From Chryseobacterium sp. CH21 (GTDB lineage Bacteria > Bacteroidota > Bacteroidia > Flavobacteriales > Weeksellaceae), in NCBI RefSeq assembly GCF_004119445.1, contig NZ_QICI01000089.1, positions 26,263 through 90,262 of the forward strand: a stretch of 64,000 nt of DNA. Direction: 5' to 3'. Numbering within the stretch: position 1 is the first letter of the stretch; the number at the start of each line of letters is the position of its first letter. This document shows positions 8,223-18,000 of the stretch, piece after piece. Under the pieces are notes generated by a model that was given only the letters and a program-made list of their open reading frames with translations, ran no database searches and was not told the DNA's origin. Both the position numbers and the translations under genes were made by a program.

Positions 8223-9782
8223 ATGAATTCAGGAACGATCCTTTTGCTATTTGTTTTCATCTATTTTATTGGTCTTTTGGTCATTTCATATTTCACCAGC
8301 CGGAATTCCGATAACCAGTCATTCTTTATCGGTAACAAAAAGAGTAAATGGTGGCTCGTTGCATTCGGCATGATAGGAACCAGCCTAAGCGGGGTTACTT
8401 TTATTTCCGTTCCGGGAACGGTAGGAAAAATGACAGGCTCCGAATATATCTACGGAGGTTTCGAATATTATATGATGGTCATCGGGTTCTTCATTGGTTA
8501 CTTCATTGTAGCAGCAATATTATTACCACTTTACTATAAAATGAATCTGACCTCTATTTATACCTATTTGGGAAAAAGATTCAATGTAGAAGCTCATAAA
8601 ATAGGTTCTATCTTTTTTATCATTTCAAGAGCAATTGGTGCTACAGCAAGATTATATCTGGTGGTGAATGTCTTGCAGATATTCTTACTTGAAGGATTGG
8701 GAGTTCCGTTTTGGGTAACTTCTCTTGTTCTTTTGTTGATGGTACTTCTGTATACTTTTGAGGGAGGTGTAAAAACTATTGTTATTACAGACACCCTGCA
8801 GACTTCTTTCATGATTATCAGTCTTGTAGCCTGTATTGTTTATATTTTATCTAATCTGAATTTATCATTTGGGGAAGCTTATACGATTCTTGAACAGAAA
8901 AACTATACGCACTTCATCAATTTTGACCCAAATTCCAAAACCTTTTTCCTGAAAACCATTTTGGGAGGAATTTTTATTACGATTGCTATGACAGGTCTGG
9001 ATCAGGAAATGATGCAGAAAAATATCTCCGTAGATAACCTTAAGAATTCAAAGAAAAACATGCTGACTTTTGCAGGAACACTTCTTATCGTAAATCTTGC
9101 ATTCTTATTCCTGGGAGGATTATTATATCTTTTTGCATTGCAGCATGGTGCAGAATATGGAACGATAAAGGCTGAAACTGTAACGAATATTTTTGGATTT
9201 AAAGACTCAGCAGGAAATATTAAAAATATCATGGGAGATGACCTTTTCCCGGCATTATCGCTTCAGGGATATTTCCCAATGGCTATTTCTGTTATTTTTA
9301 TCATTGGACTGATCTCTGCATTATTCCCTTCTGCGGATGGTGCTTTAACCGCTGTAACAAGTTCGTATTGTGTAGATTTATTAAACCTTAATGAAGATAA
9401 AACCAAAACTGAAAAAGAAAAGAAGCGTCTTCGTATGAAAGTACATTTAACTTTCACCGTAGTTTTCTTTATCCTGATTATGGTTTTCAAAGCATTGAAT
9501 GACAAATCTATTGTTTATCTGATTATGGAAATTGCAGGGTATACTTACGGACCACTTCTAGGGCTTTTTGCTTTTGGAATTTTCACCAAGTTTCAGATTT
9601 CCAGAAAATACTCCATTCTTACAGTTACTCTTTTAGCACCGGTATTGACTTATTTCATCAATACAGCGGTTACCACTTATACAGATTATAAAATTGGAGT
9701 TGAACTGATTGTCTTAAATGGATTGCTAACCTTCATAGGTTTATGGCTGGTAAAAAACAAACAACATTTAAAAGTTGTTTAG
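8223..9782 (+). CDS. sodium:solute symporter (SSS family)
   Basis: 519 aa with about 13 membrane helices. Contains SDNQSFFIGNKKSKWW followed by GMIGTSLSGVTFISVPG, and later TGLDQEMMQKN and SALFPSADGALTAVTSSYCVD, all typical of Na+-coupled solute symporters. Known members carry sugars, proline, pantothenate or sialic acid; the substrate cannot be read here. Monocistronic, with its own promoter box and a terminator shared with the convergent metalloprotease gene. Confidence 0.92.
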   Translation: MNSGTILLLFVFIYFIGLLVISYFTSRNSDNQSFFIGNKKSKWWLVAFGMIGTSLSGVTFISVPGTVGKMTGSEYIYGGFEYYMMVIGFFIGYFIVAAILLPLYYKMNLTSIYTYLGKRFNVEAHKIGSIFFIISRAIGATARLYLVVNVLQIFLLEGLGVPFWVTSLVLLLMVLLYTFEGGVKTIVITDTLQTSFMIISLVACIVYILSNLNLSFGEAYTILEQKNYTHFINFDPNSKTFFLKTILGGIFITIAMTGLDQEMMQKNISVDNLKNSKKNMLTFAGTLLIVNLAFLFLGGLLYLFALQHGAEYGTIKAETVTNIFGFKDSAGNIKNIMGDDLFPALSLQGYFPMAISVIFIIGLISALFPSADGALTAVTSSYCVDLLNLNEDKTKTEKEKKRLRMKVHLTFTVVFFILIMVFKALNDKSIVYLIMEIAGYTYGPLLGLFAFGIFTKFQISRKYSILTVTLLAPVLTYFINTAVTTYTDYKIGVELIVLNGLLTFIGLWLVKNKQHLKVV

Positions 9783-9800
9783 TTCTTTATAAAATAAATA

Positions 9801-9834
9801 AAAAGACTGTCCTCCATTGAAGACAGTCTTTGTT
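9801..9834. terminator. bidirectional terminator between convergent genes
   Basis: AAAAGACTGTC / GACAGTCTTT stem around a short loop, with T-rich sequence on the + side and A-rich sequence on the other, between convergent stops at 9782 and 9859. Confidence 0.85.
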
Positions 9835-9858
9835 TATTGGGTCAATAAAATGAATTGA

Positions 9859-12093
9859 TTATTCTTTAATCCATTTTACGGTTTTCTCTAAACTCTTAGA
9901 TTTAACCTTAATCAGATAATCACCTTTAACCAATTGAGATAAGTCAAAAGTACCTGTTTTCTCATGGTTCAGTTTGTTATTAGTCTGAGTGAATACTAAT
10001 TTTCCGCTTACGTCATACACTGTAATGTCATACACATCATTGGTATTAGTAAATTTAATATTCAGAAATCCTTTACTTGGATTTGGATATACTACAAATA
10101 CATCTTTATTTGTTGCCGCTTCATTTACACCTAATGTTTGGGTAATAGTGAAATTAATAGGGTTAATATTGTAGAAAACGTTTGTTTCTGCAGCCACCAT
10201 AATTCTTGCCTGTGTAGTATTGACGTTAGGAATGGTAACTGTTTCAGAGCCATCGTTCGGAGTGGAAGCCAGAATCAAACTAGGATAAGTAAGTCCTCCA
10301 TCTGTTGAAAGATAAATATTTACCGTAGCAGCATTTACCGGAAAAGCAGTTGTATTGGCTACATTCCATGTGATAGTCTGAGTAGAATTACCCGCCCAGC
10401 TTACCGCTGTAGTAGGTGCCGTTACAGTGAACGGCCCTGAATTTCCATCAACGGTAATGATTGCATCATCATTGGAAACTCCTGCACAACCTGCATTATT
10501 ATCTCTTACCGTCAGTCTGAACTCCATCGTTCTTGCGTAAGATGGTAAAATTTCTCCCTTAGACGTAATATTATTGATAACATCTGTAATTTTCGGGAAG
10601 TATCTGTAAGGAACTGTTACAGGCATAAATGATCTGAATATCGCAGCATTTCCTGTAGGAACATTCCAGTCACTTGCCGGGCCTACATCATTCTGTTCCC
10701 AGCAGTAAGTAAGTGGATTATTATCTATATCTGAAGCAGATCCTTCTAATCTAAATGGTGTACTCTTAGGGATCGTATAATCACCTCCCGCATTTACAGT
10801 GGGTGCAAAATTGTTGGAAGGAATAGTTACCTGACACGTTGTTGACTGAACTTTTGTTGTTATAGACTGATATGATTTGGTATGGAAGATAGCAATACTG
10901 TTGGCTGCAAGGTTATTGACACTACCGCAAATTCCGGCATAAGCCATAATCGTAATTCCACTTCCCGGTTCTACAGCGTTGGCTGCACTACGGTTTCCAC
11001 TACAATTTCCTGTAGTTGCGTTAAAAGTATGTGGCCCTCCAAACTGGTGTCCTACTTCATGAGCTACATAATCAATATCATAAGGATCCCCCACAGGGTT
11101 AGGTGAACCTGTTATTCCTCTTCCTTTGTTTGAATTATTACAAATTACTCCTAATCCGGCTAATCCACCACCTCCGGTACTGAAGGTATGCCCGATGTCA
11201 TAATTGGCATTTCCAATCAATAAATCAATCTGAGTCTGGCTTTCATTAATCAGTGTATTGGCGTTATTATTTCCATTAAACGGATCTGTAGTAGCATTCG
11301 TAAAAACTACATTTGCTTCGTTATCCACTAATACTAATCTTGAAGCTACTTCCTGCTCATACACTCCGTTTACTCTGTTTACAGAAGTGACAATGGCTGA
11401 AAGTGTCTGTGCAACAGTAGGAGTCGCTGTACCCGTTGCCGCTACCGCATATTCTCCTGTACACGCAACAGCAAGCCTGAAAACTCTAATTTGAGTTCCT
11501 ACGCTTGGAGCTGTGGTTTTTTGAGCGTTTTTTTTTCCTAATGGAGAATCATCCTCGTCATTTACTCCACATGATCTCGGATTTTTATCAATCAGATCAC
11601 TTTTCTTATAAACGATATAGTTATTAATATCCAGTTTTGCATAAGGATCAATATAGATATCACCAGCTACTACAGATTTGATCTGCGCATGGAATCCCAT
11701 TTCTGTAAAATCCAGTTTGATAGTGGCATATTTATCATCAATACCTTGTCCTGTAAAAGTAACAATCTGAGGAAACTGGCTTGCTAATCCCGGAGCCATT
11801 ACTGAAGATTTCCAGATTCTGAACTTTGCTTTCGTACCGTCTGGCATTGGCAGAACAATAATCGGAGCATTATCTTTACGATCACTGTCTTTTAATTCCG
11901 GAACAGAATTAAAATAACTTTTCATTCCAGCCACATCCAATGTGTAGGTCATAGACTTTTCCGGTTGCACTGTCCTATTTTTAGGATCTGCTTTAATGGA
12001 CCTCTCACTGATTACCGTAAAAAAGTCCTGGGCTTTCCCTGAGGAAATGGATATCACAAATATCCCCAAATAAAATAATTGTTTAATTTTCAT
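9859..12093 (-). CDS. secreted reprolysin-type zinc metalloprotease with T9SS sorting tail
   Basis: 744 aa from the ATG at 12093, chosen because a signal peptide starts there (MKIKQLFYLGIFVISISSGK); a longer frame to 12174 adds an unlikely leader. The zinc site is HEVGHQFGGPHTF, the HExxHxxGxxH metzincin motif, in the middle of the protein. A Met-turn-like GSGITIMAYAG follows. Ig-like beta domains come next, and the C-terminus (from VYPNPSKGFLNIKF to VKWIKE) is a type A sorting domain of the type IX secretion system. An extracellular protease is the clear inference. Transcribed towards the symporter gene. Confidence 0.93.
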   Translation of the reverse strand: MKIKQLFYLGIFVISISSGKAQDFFTVISERSIKADPKNRTVQPEKSMTYTLDVAGMKSYFNSVPELKDSDRKDNAPIIVLPMPDGTKAKFRIWKSSVMAPGLASQFPQIVTFTGQGIDDKYATIKLDFTEMGFHAQIKSVVAGDIYIDPYAKLDINNYIVYKKSDLIDKNPRSCGVNDEDDSPLGKKNAQKTTAPSVGTQIRVFRLAVACTGEYAVAATGTATPTVAQTLSAIVTSVNRVNGVYEQEVASRLVLVDNEANVVFTNATTDPFNGNNNANTLINESQTQIDLLIGNANYDIGHTFSTGGGGLAGLGVICNNSNKGRGITGSPNPVGDPYDIDYVAHEVGHQFGGPHTFNATTGNCSGNRSAANAVEPGSGITIMAYAGICGSVNNLAANSIAIFHTKSYQSITTKVQSTTCQVTIPSNNFAPTVNAGGDYTIPKSTPFRLEGSASDIDNNPLTYCWEQNDVGPASDWNVPTGNAAIFRSFMPVTVPYRYFPKITDVINNITSKGEILPSYARTMEFRLTVRDNNAGCAGVSNDDAIITVDGNSGPFTVTAPTTAVSWAGNSTQTITWNVANTTAFPVNAATVNIYLSTDGGLTYPSLILASTPNDGSETVTIPNVNTTQARIMVAAETNVFYNINPINFTITQTLGVNEAATNKDVFVVYPNPSKGFLNIKFTNTNDVYDITVYDVSGKLVFTQTNNKLNHEKTGTFDLSQLVKGDYLIKVKSKSLEKTVKWIKE

Positions 12094-12356
12094 ATATAAT
12101 GGTATGTAATTTTTACTATTGTAATTAATATGACCAAAAACCAAAGAATAATTAGTTAAATGGTAATAATTCAAATAATCTGGAATTATAAAATTAGTTA
12201 AATTAATTCAATTATCACATATGAAAATTCAAAAAAAAGCAAAGTTATCTTGCAAAAAAACAACGATCCTGCTACTATAAAGCATTACCCTCAATAAATA
12301 TTTTTCTTTTTTTCTTTTCCGTAAAATAACTGATTTTATAGACTTTTCGTTTTGAT

Positions 12357-12364
12357 TATCTTTG
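12357..12364 (+). promoter_or_regulatory. -7 box (TATCTTTG)
   Basis: TATCTTTG fits TAnnTTTG. It overlaps the ATG-rich upstream frame beginning at 12352, showing that translation must begin downstream, at 12427. The 12094-12356 gap is A/T-rich with no gene. Confidence 0.55.
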
Positions 12365-12426
12365 GCATGAAAAATATCAACATCATTCCAAAATTTATCA
12401 AAACAAATAATAGAAACTTAAAAACT

Positions 12427-12945
12427 ATGAAAAAACTAATCTCAATTCTCCTGTTTTCATTAACATTTGGATTCATGAGTGCTCAGGAAAATTTTGAAGT
12501 ATCAACCTTACGAATCGGGCCCTTTAAAGTTTTCATGCCTAAAGTTGAAGCCGAAAAGATAGCCGGAACAAAACTGGTAAATTCTAGCGGAGAAAAGAAA
12601 AACCTGGTACAATATAATGGAGAAACTATTCAGATTGATCTTTTTGATAATTATATTAATGAAGCCAACCCAAGTGTTCCTTCCATTACTTATATGACCA
12701 CTTCGAGTAAAAAATTTAAGACCAAAAGCGGAATCGGTGTGGGAAGTACAAGGGATGATCTGATCAATGCCTATAGAAATTATGCTAACTTCAGTGTACG
12801 TCCGGACTGGGATTCTAATGGCAAACCGATTAAAGATACCGGTTATTTTAATCTTGAAGATAGCCAGGCTGGAACGCTGTTAAGTTTTAAATTTGTTAAT
12901 AATATCGTGACGGAAATTTCCGTTTACCTTAATGAGGGCTGTTAA
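12427..12945 (+). CDS. secreted protein of unknown function, 172 aa
   Basis: The start at 12427 gives a proper signal peptide (MKKLISILLFSLTFGFMSAQ); an upstream frame begins inside the promoter box at 12357. The mature part contains two threonine/lysine-rich stretches and SGIGVGSTRDDLINAYRNY, which resembles the repeated ligand-binding fold of some periplasmic proteins. No cysteine pairs or catalytic motif seen apart from a C-terminal Cys. I do not recognise the family. A terminator follows at 12971. Confidence 0.85.
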   Translation: MKKLISILLFSLTFGFMSAQENFEVSTLRIGPFKVFMPKVEAEKIAGTKLVNSSGEKKNLVQYNGETIQIDLFDNYINEANPSVPSITYMTTSSKKFKTKSGIGVGSTRDDLINAYRNYANFSVRPDWDSNGKPIKDTGYFNLEDSQAGTLLSFKFVNNIVTEISVYLNEGC

Positions 12946-12970
12946 AAACGGAAAAATATTCAAATTAATC

Positions 12971-12999
12971 AAAATCCGGGTTTTTACATCCGGATTTTT
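12971..12999 (+). terminator. rho-independent terminator
   Basis: AAAATCCGG / CCGGATTTTT stem with a ten-base loop after the stop at 12945. Confidence 0.8.
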
Positions 13000-13055
13000 G
13001 CATTTCCATAAGCCGGTAAAAAATTGTAAATTCGCATGCAAATAAATCAGATATA

Positions 13056-13906
13056 ATGAGTAAAAGTATTGAAGAGTTGAAAACTCTTACTACGCAGATC
13101 AGAAGAGACATTTTAAGAATGGTTCACGCTGTGAATTCAGGACACCCGGGTGGCAGCTTAGGTTGTACAGAGTTCTTTACAGCTCTTTACGGAAAGGTAA
13201 TGAACTATAAACTTCCTTTCACAATGGAAGGCAAAAATGAGGATCATTTTTATCTATCAAACGGACATATTTCTCCGGTATTCTACTCTACTTTAGCAAG
13301 ATTTGGTTTCTTCCCTGTAGAAGAACTGAGTACTTTCAGAAAATTAGATTCAAGATTACAGGGGCATCCAACTACTCACGAAGGTCTTCCGGGAATCAGA
13401 ATCGCTTCAGGTTCTCTTGGACAAGGACTTTCTGTTGCACTTGGAGTAGCTCAGGGTAAAAAATTAGATGATGATCAGTCTCTTGTTTACTCTCTTCACG
13501 GGGATGGTGAGCTTCAGGAAGGTCAGATCTGGGAAGCATTGATGTATGCTTCTGCTAAAAAGGTAGATAATATCATTTCTACTATTGATTACAACGGACG
13601 TCAGATTGACGGAGATACAGATGATGTATTAAGTTTAGGAAATCTTCATGCAAAACTGGAAGCATTCGGATGGATTGTTTTAGAGGAAAAAATGGTAATG
13701 ATCTTGAAGCTGTAATTGCAATCCTTGAGAAGGCAAAAACAGAAACAGGAAAAGGGAAACCAGTAGCAATCCTTCTTCACACAGAAATGGGTTACGGAGT
13801 TGATTATATGATGGGATCTCATGCTTGGCATGGTAAAGCTCCTAATGATGAGCAGCTAGACACCGCATTCAAGCAATTGTACCTGGAAGCTCCGGCTGAT
13901 TACTAA
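13056..13906 (+). CDS. transketolase, N-terminal subunit, with homopolymer frameshift
   Basis: N-terminal half of a split transketolase (thiamine-diphosphate enzyme of the pentose phosphate pathway). Visible: RMVHAVNSGHPGGSLGC, LSNGHISPVFYS, GSLGQGLSVALGVA and SLHGDGELQEGQIWEA, the GDG...N ThDP-binding motif. The frame breaks at the A6 run 13687-13692; one extra A rejoins GNDLEAVIAILEKAK and gives a normal 283-aa protein ending at 13906. As written, the first frame stops at 13715. The partner subunit follows 30 bp later. For an essential-type enzyme the break is most likely a base-calling error. Confidence 0.92.
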
Positions 13907-13936
13907 TATCTTAACATCTCGATTAATACAATAAAA

Positions 13937-14881
13937 ATGAAATATACATATACAGAAAAAAAGGATACTCGTTCAGGATTCGGAGCAGGACTAGCAGAAC
14001 TAGCGGACAAAAATCCTAATGTAGTGGCACTTTGTGCAGACCTTATCGGTTCTTTGAAAATGGAGAAATTCATTGAGAAAGCTCCTGAAAGATTTTTCCA
14101 GATAGGTATCGCAGAAGCGAACATGATGGGAATTGCTGCAGGTCTTAGCATTACAGGAAAAATTCCTTTTACAGGAACTTTCGCTAACTTCTCTACTTCA
14201 AGAGTATATGACCAGATTCGTCAGTCTATCGCTTATTCTAACAAAAATGTAAAAATCTGTGCATCTCACGCAGGTCTTACGTTAGGAGAAGATGGAGCTA
14301 CTCACCAGGTTCTTGAAGATATTGGTATGATGAAGATGCTTCCTGGAATGACAGTGATCAACACTTGTGACTACAACCAAACAAAAGCTGCTACCCTTGC
14401 GATTGCAGATTTTGAAGGTCCTGTATATTTAAGATTCGGAAGACCTGTAGTTCCTGTTTTCATTCCGGAAGATATGCCTTTCGAAATCGGAAAAGGAATT
14501 ATGCTTCAGGAAGGTACTGATGTAACGATTGTTGCAACAGGACACCTTGTATGGGAATCTCTTGTTGCTGCGGATGAGCTTGAGAAAGAAGGTATTTCTT
14601 GTGAAGTTATCAACATTCACACCATCAAGCCTCTTGATGAAGAGATCATTTTAAAATCTGTTGAAAAGACAGGTAAAATTGTAACCGCTGAGGAGCACAA
14701 CTACCTTGGAGGTTTAGGAGAATCTGTTGCAGGTATGCTTGCTAGAAAAAGACCTACAAAACAGGAGTTTGTAGCGGTAAATGATACTTTCGGAGAGTCT
14801 GCAACACCAGCAGAATTGATGAAGAAGTATAAAATTGATGCTGCGGCAGTAAAAGAAGCTGTAAAAAGAATTTTAGCTTAA
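13937..14881 (+). CDS. transketolase, C-terminal subunit
   Basis: 314 aa. Contains the pyrimidine-binding and C-terminal transketolase domains: GFGAGLAELADKNPNVV, FFQIGIAEANMMGIAAGLS (with the conserved Glu that activates ThDP), ASHAGLTLGEDGATHQ, then VTAEEHNYLGGLGESVAG. Works with the N-terminal subunit encoded just upstream as one enzyme. This two-gene arrangement is common in Bacteroidetes. A strong terminator follows. Confidence 0.95.
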   Translation: MKYTYTEKKDTRSGFGAGLAELADKNPNVVALCADLIGSLKMEKFIEKAPERFFQIGIAEANMMGIAAGLSITGKIPFTGTFANFSTSRVYDQIRQSIAYSNKNVKICASHAGLTLGEDGATHQVLEDIGMMKMLPGMTVINTCDYNQTKAATLAIADFEGPVYLRFGRPVVPVFIPEDMPFEIGKGIMLQEGTDVTIVATGHLVWESLVAADELEKEGISCEVINIHTIKPLDEEIILKSVEKTGKIVTAEEHNYLGGLGESVAGMLARKRPTKQEFVAVNDTFGESATPAELMKKYKIDAAAVKEAVKRILA

Positions 14882-14901
14882 TATAAGCTATTCCAGATAG
14901 A

Positions 14902-14940
14902 CAAAGCTCGGCGGTTTCTTCGAAACCGCCGAGCTTTTTA
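14902..14940 (+). terminator. strong rho-independent terminator
   Basis: AAAGCTCGGCGGTTTC / GAAACCGCCGAGCTTTTT, a 15-bp GC-rich stem with a three-base loop. Confidence 0.92.
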
Positions 14941-14949
14941 ATTGCGTAT

Positions 14950-15010
14950 AAACCACCCCGTCAAAAATTCTTTGAATTTCTGCCACCCCTCCAGAGGAGG
15001 GGGAATGGTT
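14950..15010. repeat. GC-rich palindromic intergenic repeat
   Basis: ACCACCCCGTCAAAAATTC, then CCCCTCCAGAGGAGGGG (14987-15003, perfectly self-complementary). It is unusually GC-rich for this AT-rich genome. A loosely similar C/G-rich inverted repeat occurs at 47763-47793. Probably a dispersed intergenic element. Confidence 0.5.
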
Positions 15011-15062
15011 ATCCTTCAATTCTTCATTGTATTAGTTTTTACCCTGCTTTTCGATACTTATT

Positions 15063-15581
15063 TTATTGTTCTTCCTGATTCAATGGAATTCCCACGGCAA
15101 TCAGAACCGGACATAAGATTTTTTCTACATATTCATCTTCTCTTTTGTTGGAAGCTTTTGACCCTGAAAAATAATTGCTGATTCTATAGTTTTTCACAAA
15201 CTGATTTCTTTTTTTTCCGATAGAATAATAATATCCACCTCTTTCATCATTCACGAAATAGGTCATTTCATCAAAATTCATCAGCTTTTTGGAGAGTAAA
15301 AGTTTTCTGTAAATGCACTTCTCAGATTTATCAAAAATAAATTTCACAGGAATTCTGAAAAAGAGGTCAAACAGAAAGTAGATTATATAAACACTCCATA
15401 ATCCTATAGCAATTTTGAACTGATCTCCGGACATTTTATCCATAAAATAATAGATGATCACAGGAAGTGCAACAATTCCCAATGCCAGCCACCACACCAG
15501 AGTACGCAGGAAGCTGTAATTGGGCATAAAGCTTATTTCGCTTCCGTTTTCTTCAAACTTATAGCGGTCTCTGATGTCCAT
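15063..15581 (-). CDS. membrane protein of unknown function, 172 aa
   Basis: Two hydrophobic segments at about residues 27-46 and 58-75 near the N-terminus, followed by a soluble region rich in Lys, Arg and Tyr (KLMNFDEMTYFVNDERGGYYY). The layout resembles small bacterial proteins with a PH-like domain behind a TM hairpin. It overlaps the upstream gene (15559-16038) by 23 bp, so the pair is likely co-translated. No function assigned. Confidence 0.8.
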   Translation of the reverse strand: MDIRDRYKFEENGSEISFMPNYSFLRTLVWWLALGIVALPVIIYYFMDKMSGDQFKIAIGLWSVYIIYFLFDLFFRIPVKFIFDKSEKCIYRKLLLSKKLMNFDEMTYFVNDERGGYYYSIGKKRNQFVKNYRISNYFSGSKASNKREDEYVEKILCPVLIAVGIPLNQEEQ

Positions 15582-16038
15582 TTTCAGGAGTATTGACGTT
15601 CAAAATATCCTCTGTTTCGTTGACCATCTTCTGAATTCCTTTTTGAGTAAGCGCCTGGCCTATCGTAAGTTGTTTTTCTTTACCATCAACCTCAAAATAC
15701 ATAGACAGCATTACATTGGTGGTGATAAAGCCCATGTATTTTGTTGCTATCACATGAAAATTTCTGAAATTCTCAATAGGATATGTTCTTGCGGGAACAA
15801 AAATGGAGTGCTTTCCGGTAATTGTTTTTCTGTCCATATCAATGATGAATTTCTTGGTGAAGAAGTTGAGGACAATTAATGCTACTACAGCAAAAATAAC
15901 ATAGCTTCCGATTCTTACGCTATTAAAAATTAATCCTGCAACGACAAGAAAAATAATGCATAATACGGTTATAAATACCGGCTGATTTTTAAAGATATAT
16001 TGGTTTCCTTCCTGTTTGTAAAAGTTATAGTTGTTCAT
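15559..16038 (-). CDS. membrane protein of unknown function, 159 aa, paralogue of 18001-18468
   Basis: Layout is a short soluble start, two hydrophobic segments (about residues 21-38 and 44-60), then a beta-rich region containing FIIDMDRKTITGKHS and YPIENFRNFHVIATKYMGFI. The gene at 18001-18468 has the same plan (FDLQNQILTVTNSG, KMENFEGFELQAFRVGFIPI), so the two are probably diverged duplicates. The function is unknown. Confidence 0.8.
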   Translation of the reverse strand: MNNYNFYKQEGNQYIFKNQPVFITVLCIIFLVVAGLIFNSVRIGSYVIFAVVALIVLNFFTKKFIIDMDRKTITGKHSIFVPARTYPIENFRNFHVIATKYMGFITTNVMLSMYFEVDGKEKQLTIGQALTQKGIQKMVNETEDILNVNTPENGHQRPL

Positions 16039-16184
16039 AATTAAAGTGATGGTTCTTTATGTCTTGGTGTGAGATAAATTATTAGTGAATTGATGAAATT
16101 TGTACTTGATAAAAGGCTTCTGAGACAATTATTTTATCTGGCTTCATATGTATATTTAAAGTGTCTTTTTAGTTCCCCATTCTT

Positions 16185-16718
16185 TTAATTGCCCCAGGTA
16201 GCCATCCAGTCCAGATATTCACTTTTGTATTCATTATCATTAAGTCTGATGATGAGATCCTGCAGATCTTTTTTCTCAAACTCATAATCTGAAACTGTAA
16301 AAATCAGGAACACCTCTTTCCCTGTAATATTGGTAAAAAAGTTTTCGTTTTTAAGCTTTTCCAACACTTCAATACAGATGGAAAATAGCTTCATCTGAAA
16401 ACCTTCAAACCAATGGTCATCGTCATCATGTTTATAAAGTTCTGTTCTCAACTGAGTACAGATTTCATTGAAATCTTCATCGGCACCCTCCATTTCATAA
16501 GTCCATTCTGCCGGTTCATATTTATAATAAAGAGCATCATCTTCATCAGCATTTTCCATTGCCTTTATTGTATTGGCTGCGGGACATACCGTCATTGCCC
16601 CTTCGTCACTGTACAGTGCAAAACTGTATACTCCTTCTGCTCCATGCTTTTCATACACTTCTAAAAAAGCTTTCTTAGCAGCATTTTCTATCTGCTGTTT
16701 CAAAATTTCAAAATCCAT
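16185..16718 (-). CDS. DUF4303 family protein
   Basis: 177 aa, acidic, without signal peptide or membrane segment. GVYSFALYSDEGAMTVCPAANT and EYKSEYLDWMATWGN look like the DUF4303 family as I remember it. The role is unknown; such proteins are often found near polymorphic-toxin or DUF clusters. Stands 146 bp from the membrane-protein pair on the same strand. Confidence 0.65.
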   Translation of the reverse strand: MDFEILKQQIENAAKKAFLEVYEKHGAEGVYSFALYSDEGAMTVCPAANTIKAMENADEDDALYYKYEPAEWTYEMEGADEDFNEICTQLRTELYKHDDDDHWFEGFQMKLFSICIEVLEKLKNENFFTNITGKEVFLIFTVSDYEFEKKDLQDLIIRLNDNEYKSEYLDWMATWGN

Positions 16719-16815
16719 GCTTCTTTCTTTTTTAAAATGGGCGGTAAAAATACCTTTATCCTGTCAAATCAGCACCTTATATTCTTAGAAAGGCTGTTCA
16801 ATTTCATGATTATGG

Positions 16816-16992
16816 CTATCTGTTTTTATTATACAAGATCAATCCGGGAATCAAAATAACTGCCCCAAGCAGTATGGGAGGCAATTCTCCATATTTGAAC
16901 AACCAGGAAGTTTCTCTGGATGGCCCTATTTTAATAACCACAACAAGGCAGAATCCTATCACAATAAGAATAATCCCAACTATTTTTTTCAT
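16816..16992 (-). CDS. small membrane protein, 58 aa
   Basis: A short frame from ATG 16992 to TAG 16816. MKKIVGIILIVIGFCLVVVI is a TM segment; after a loop with PSRETSWLFKYGE there is a second TM (PPILLGAVILIPGLILY) and a basic end NKNR. The layout of two helices around a short loop, a plausible start and no overlap with neighbours make it a likely small gene. No family recognised. It lies between the DUF4303 and DUF3829 genes. Confidence 0.65.
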   Translation of the reverse strand: MKKIVGIILIVIGFCLVVVIKIGPSRETSWLFKYGELPPILLGAVILIPGLILYNKNR

Positions 16993-17018
16993 AATATCAA
17001 GTTTTAATTGTTGATAAA

Positions 17019-17972
17019 TCAGTCTACAAAAGTGTTATAACGGTCCAGGATATAGCCAGCTTCTCTTTCCAGATCATCAAGATTATTGTTTAGTTCCTGG
17101 TTATTTTCGTTCAGGCTTCGCTGTACAATCCGCATTTTACCCAGAAAATCGTTCACAGAATTATTGAATGCCTGATAACTGCTTTCCTTTTGTTTTTCTG
17201 AAGACGGAATCTTTTCATTGATATTCCTGTTGTATAATTTTTCCATCTGTTGATATTGCTGGGAAAATTTGTTTTTGTAGGCATTCATATCTGTTACATC
17301 ATAAGAGTCATCAATGATTTTCTGAGCCAGCTCCATGGTTTCTCTGGATTGAAGGATCTGTGTTTTAAGCGGATGGTCTTTAAGGATTTCTATTTCAGCT
17401 TTGTCTGCTCTTGGGGACAGTTTTGCAAACAGCTCGGTAGCTGCAGTTCGGTTTTCCTGAATAAGTTTTTTTGCTTTTTCAGTAATCTCTGTTACTTTTT
17501 TCCCTTTATCATCCTTCCAATCCTCGGCTTCTTTATAGGTTTCCAATTCTTTCTTTAGATTTTCAAGCTGAGTTGTTGTATCTTTCATTGTATCAACCCA
17601 ACCTTGAAATTCTTTTCCCAAGACGTCCGGAGCCTTCAGTTCCTGATGGGAATACATCATGATGGAAGGAGTGAAAATGGGTGAAATTCCTGAAAACTGA
17701 TGATTATCAGTTGCTTTCTTCACAAATTCTTCCATCTGAATTAATGAGTTCTGGAAATTTTTGATAAAATCCGATTGAGCATCATCCATTTTTACTACTT
17801 TATTATTAAAGGAAATAATATCTCTGTTTGCATCTCCGGAATTGACACTGAAAGGGTTTACCTGTTTGGTATCAGTCTGCGAAAGTTTTTCTTTCATCTT
17901 TTCCAGTTTATCACATGAGGTGACAGAAAAGCTCAGGAAAAGCATTCCTGCAATAATAATTGATCTTTTCAT
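17019..17972 (-). CDS. DUF3829-like lipoprotein
   Basis: 317 aa. N-terminus MKRSIIIAGMLFLSFSVTSC is a lipoprotein signal with the modified Cys at position 20. The rest is rich in Lys, Glu and Gln and predicted to be mostly helical and coiled-coil (EKMKEKLSQTD, TEITEKAKKLIQENRTAATE, NENNQELNNNLDDLEREAGY). This resembles the DUF3829 lipoproteins. Membrane-anchored, periplasm-facing; role unknown. In a run with the paralogous TM proteins downstream. Confidence 0.75.
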   Translation of the reverse strand: MKRSIIIAGMLFLSFSVTSCDKLEKMKEKLSQTDTKQVNPFSVNSGDANRDIISFNNKVVKMDDAQSDFIKNFQNSLIQMEEFVKKATDNHQFSGISPIFTPSIMMYSHQELKAPDVLGKEFQGWVDTMKDTTTQLENLKKELETYKEAEDWKDDKGKKVTEITEKAKKLIQENRTAATELFAKLSPRADKAEIEILKDHPLKTQILQSRETMELAQKIIDDSYDVTDMNAYKNKFSQQYQQMEKLYNRNINEKIPSSEKQKESSYQAFNNSVNDFLGKMRIVQRSLNENNQELNNNLDDLEREAGYILDRYNTFVD

Positions 17973-18000
17973 AGTTCTGTATTAATTTGTAATAGGTGTT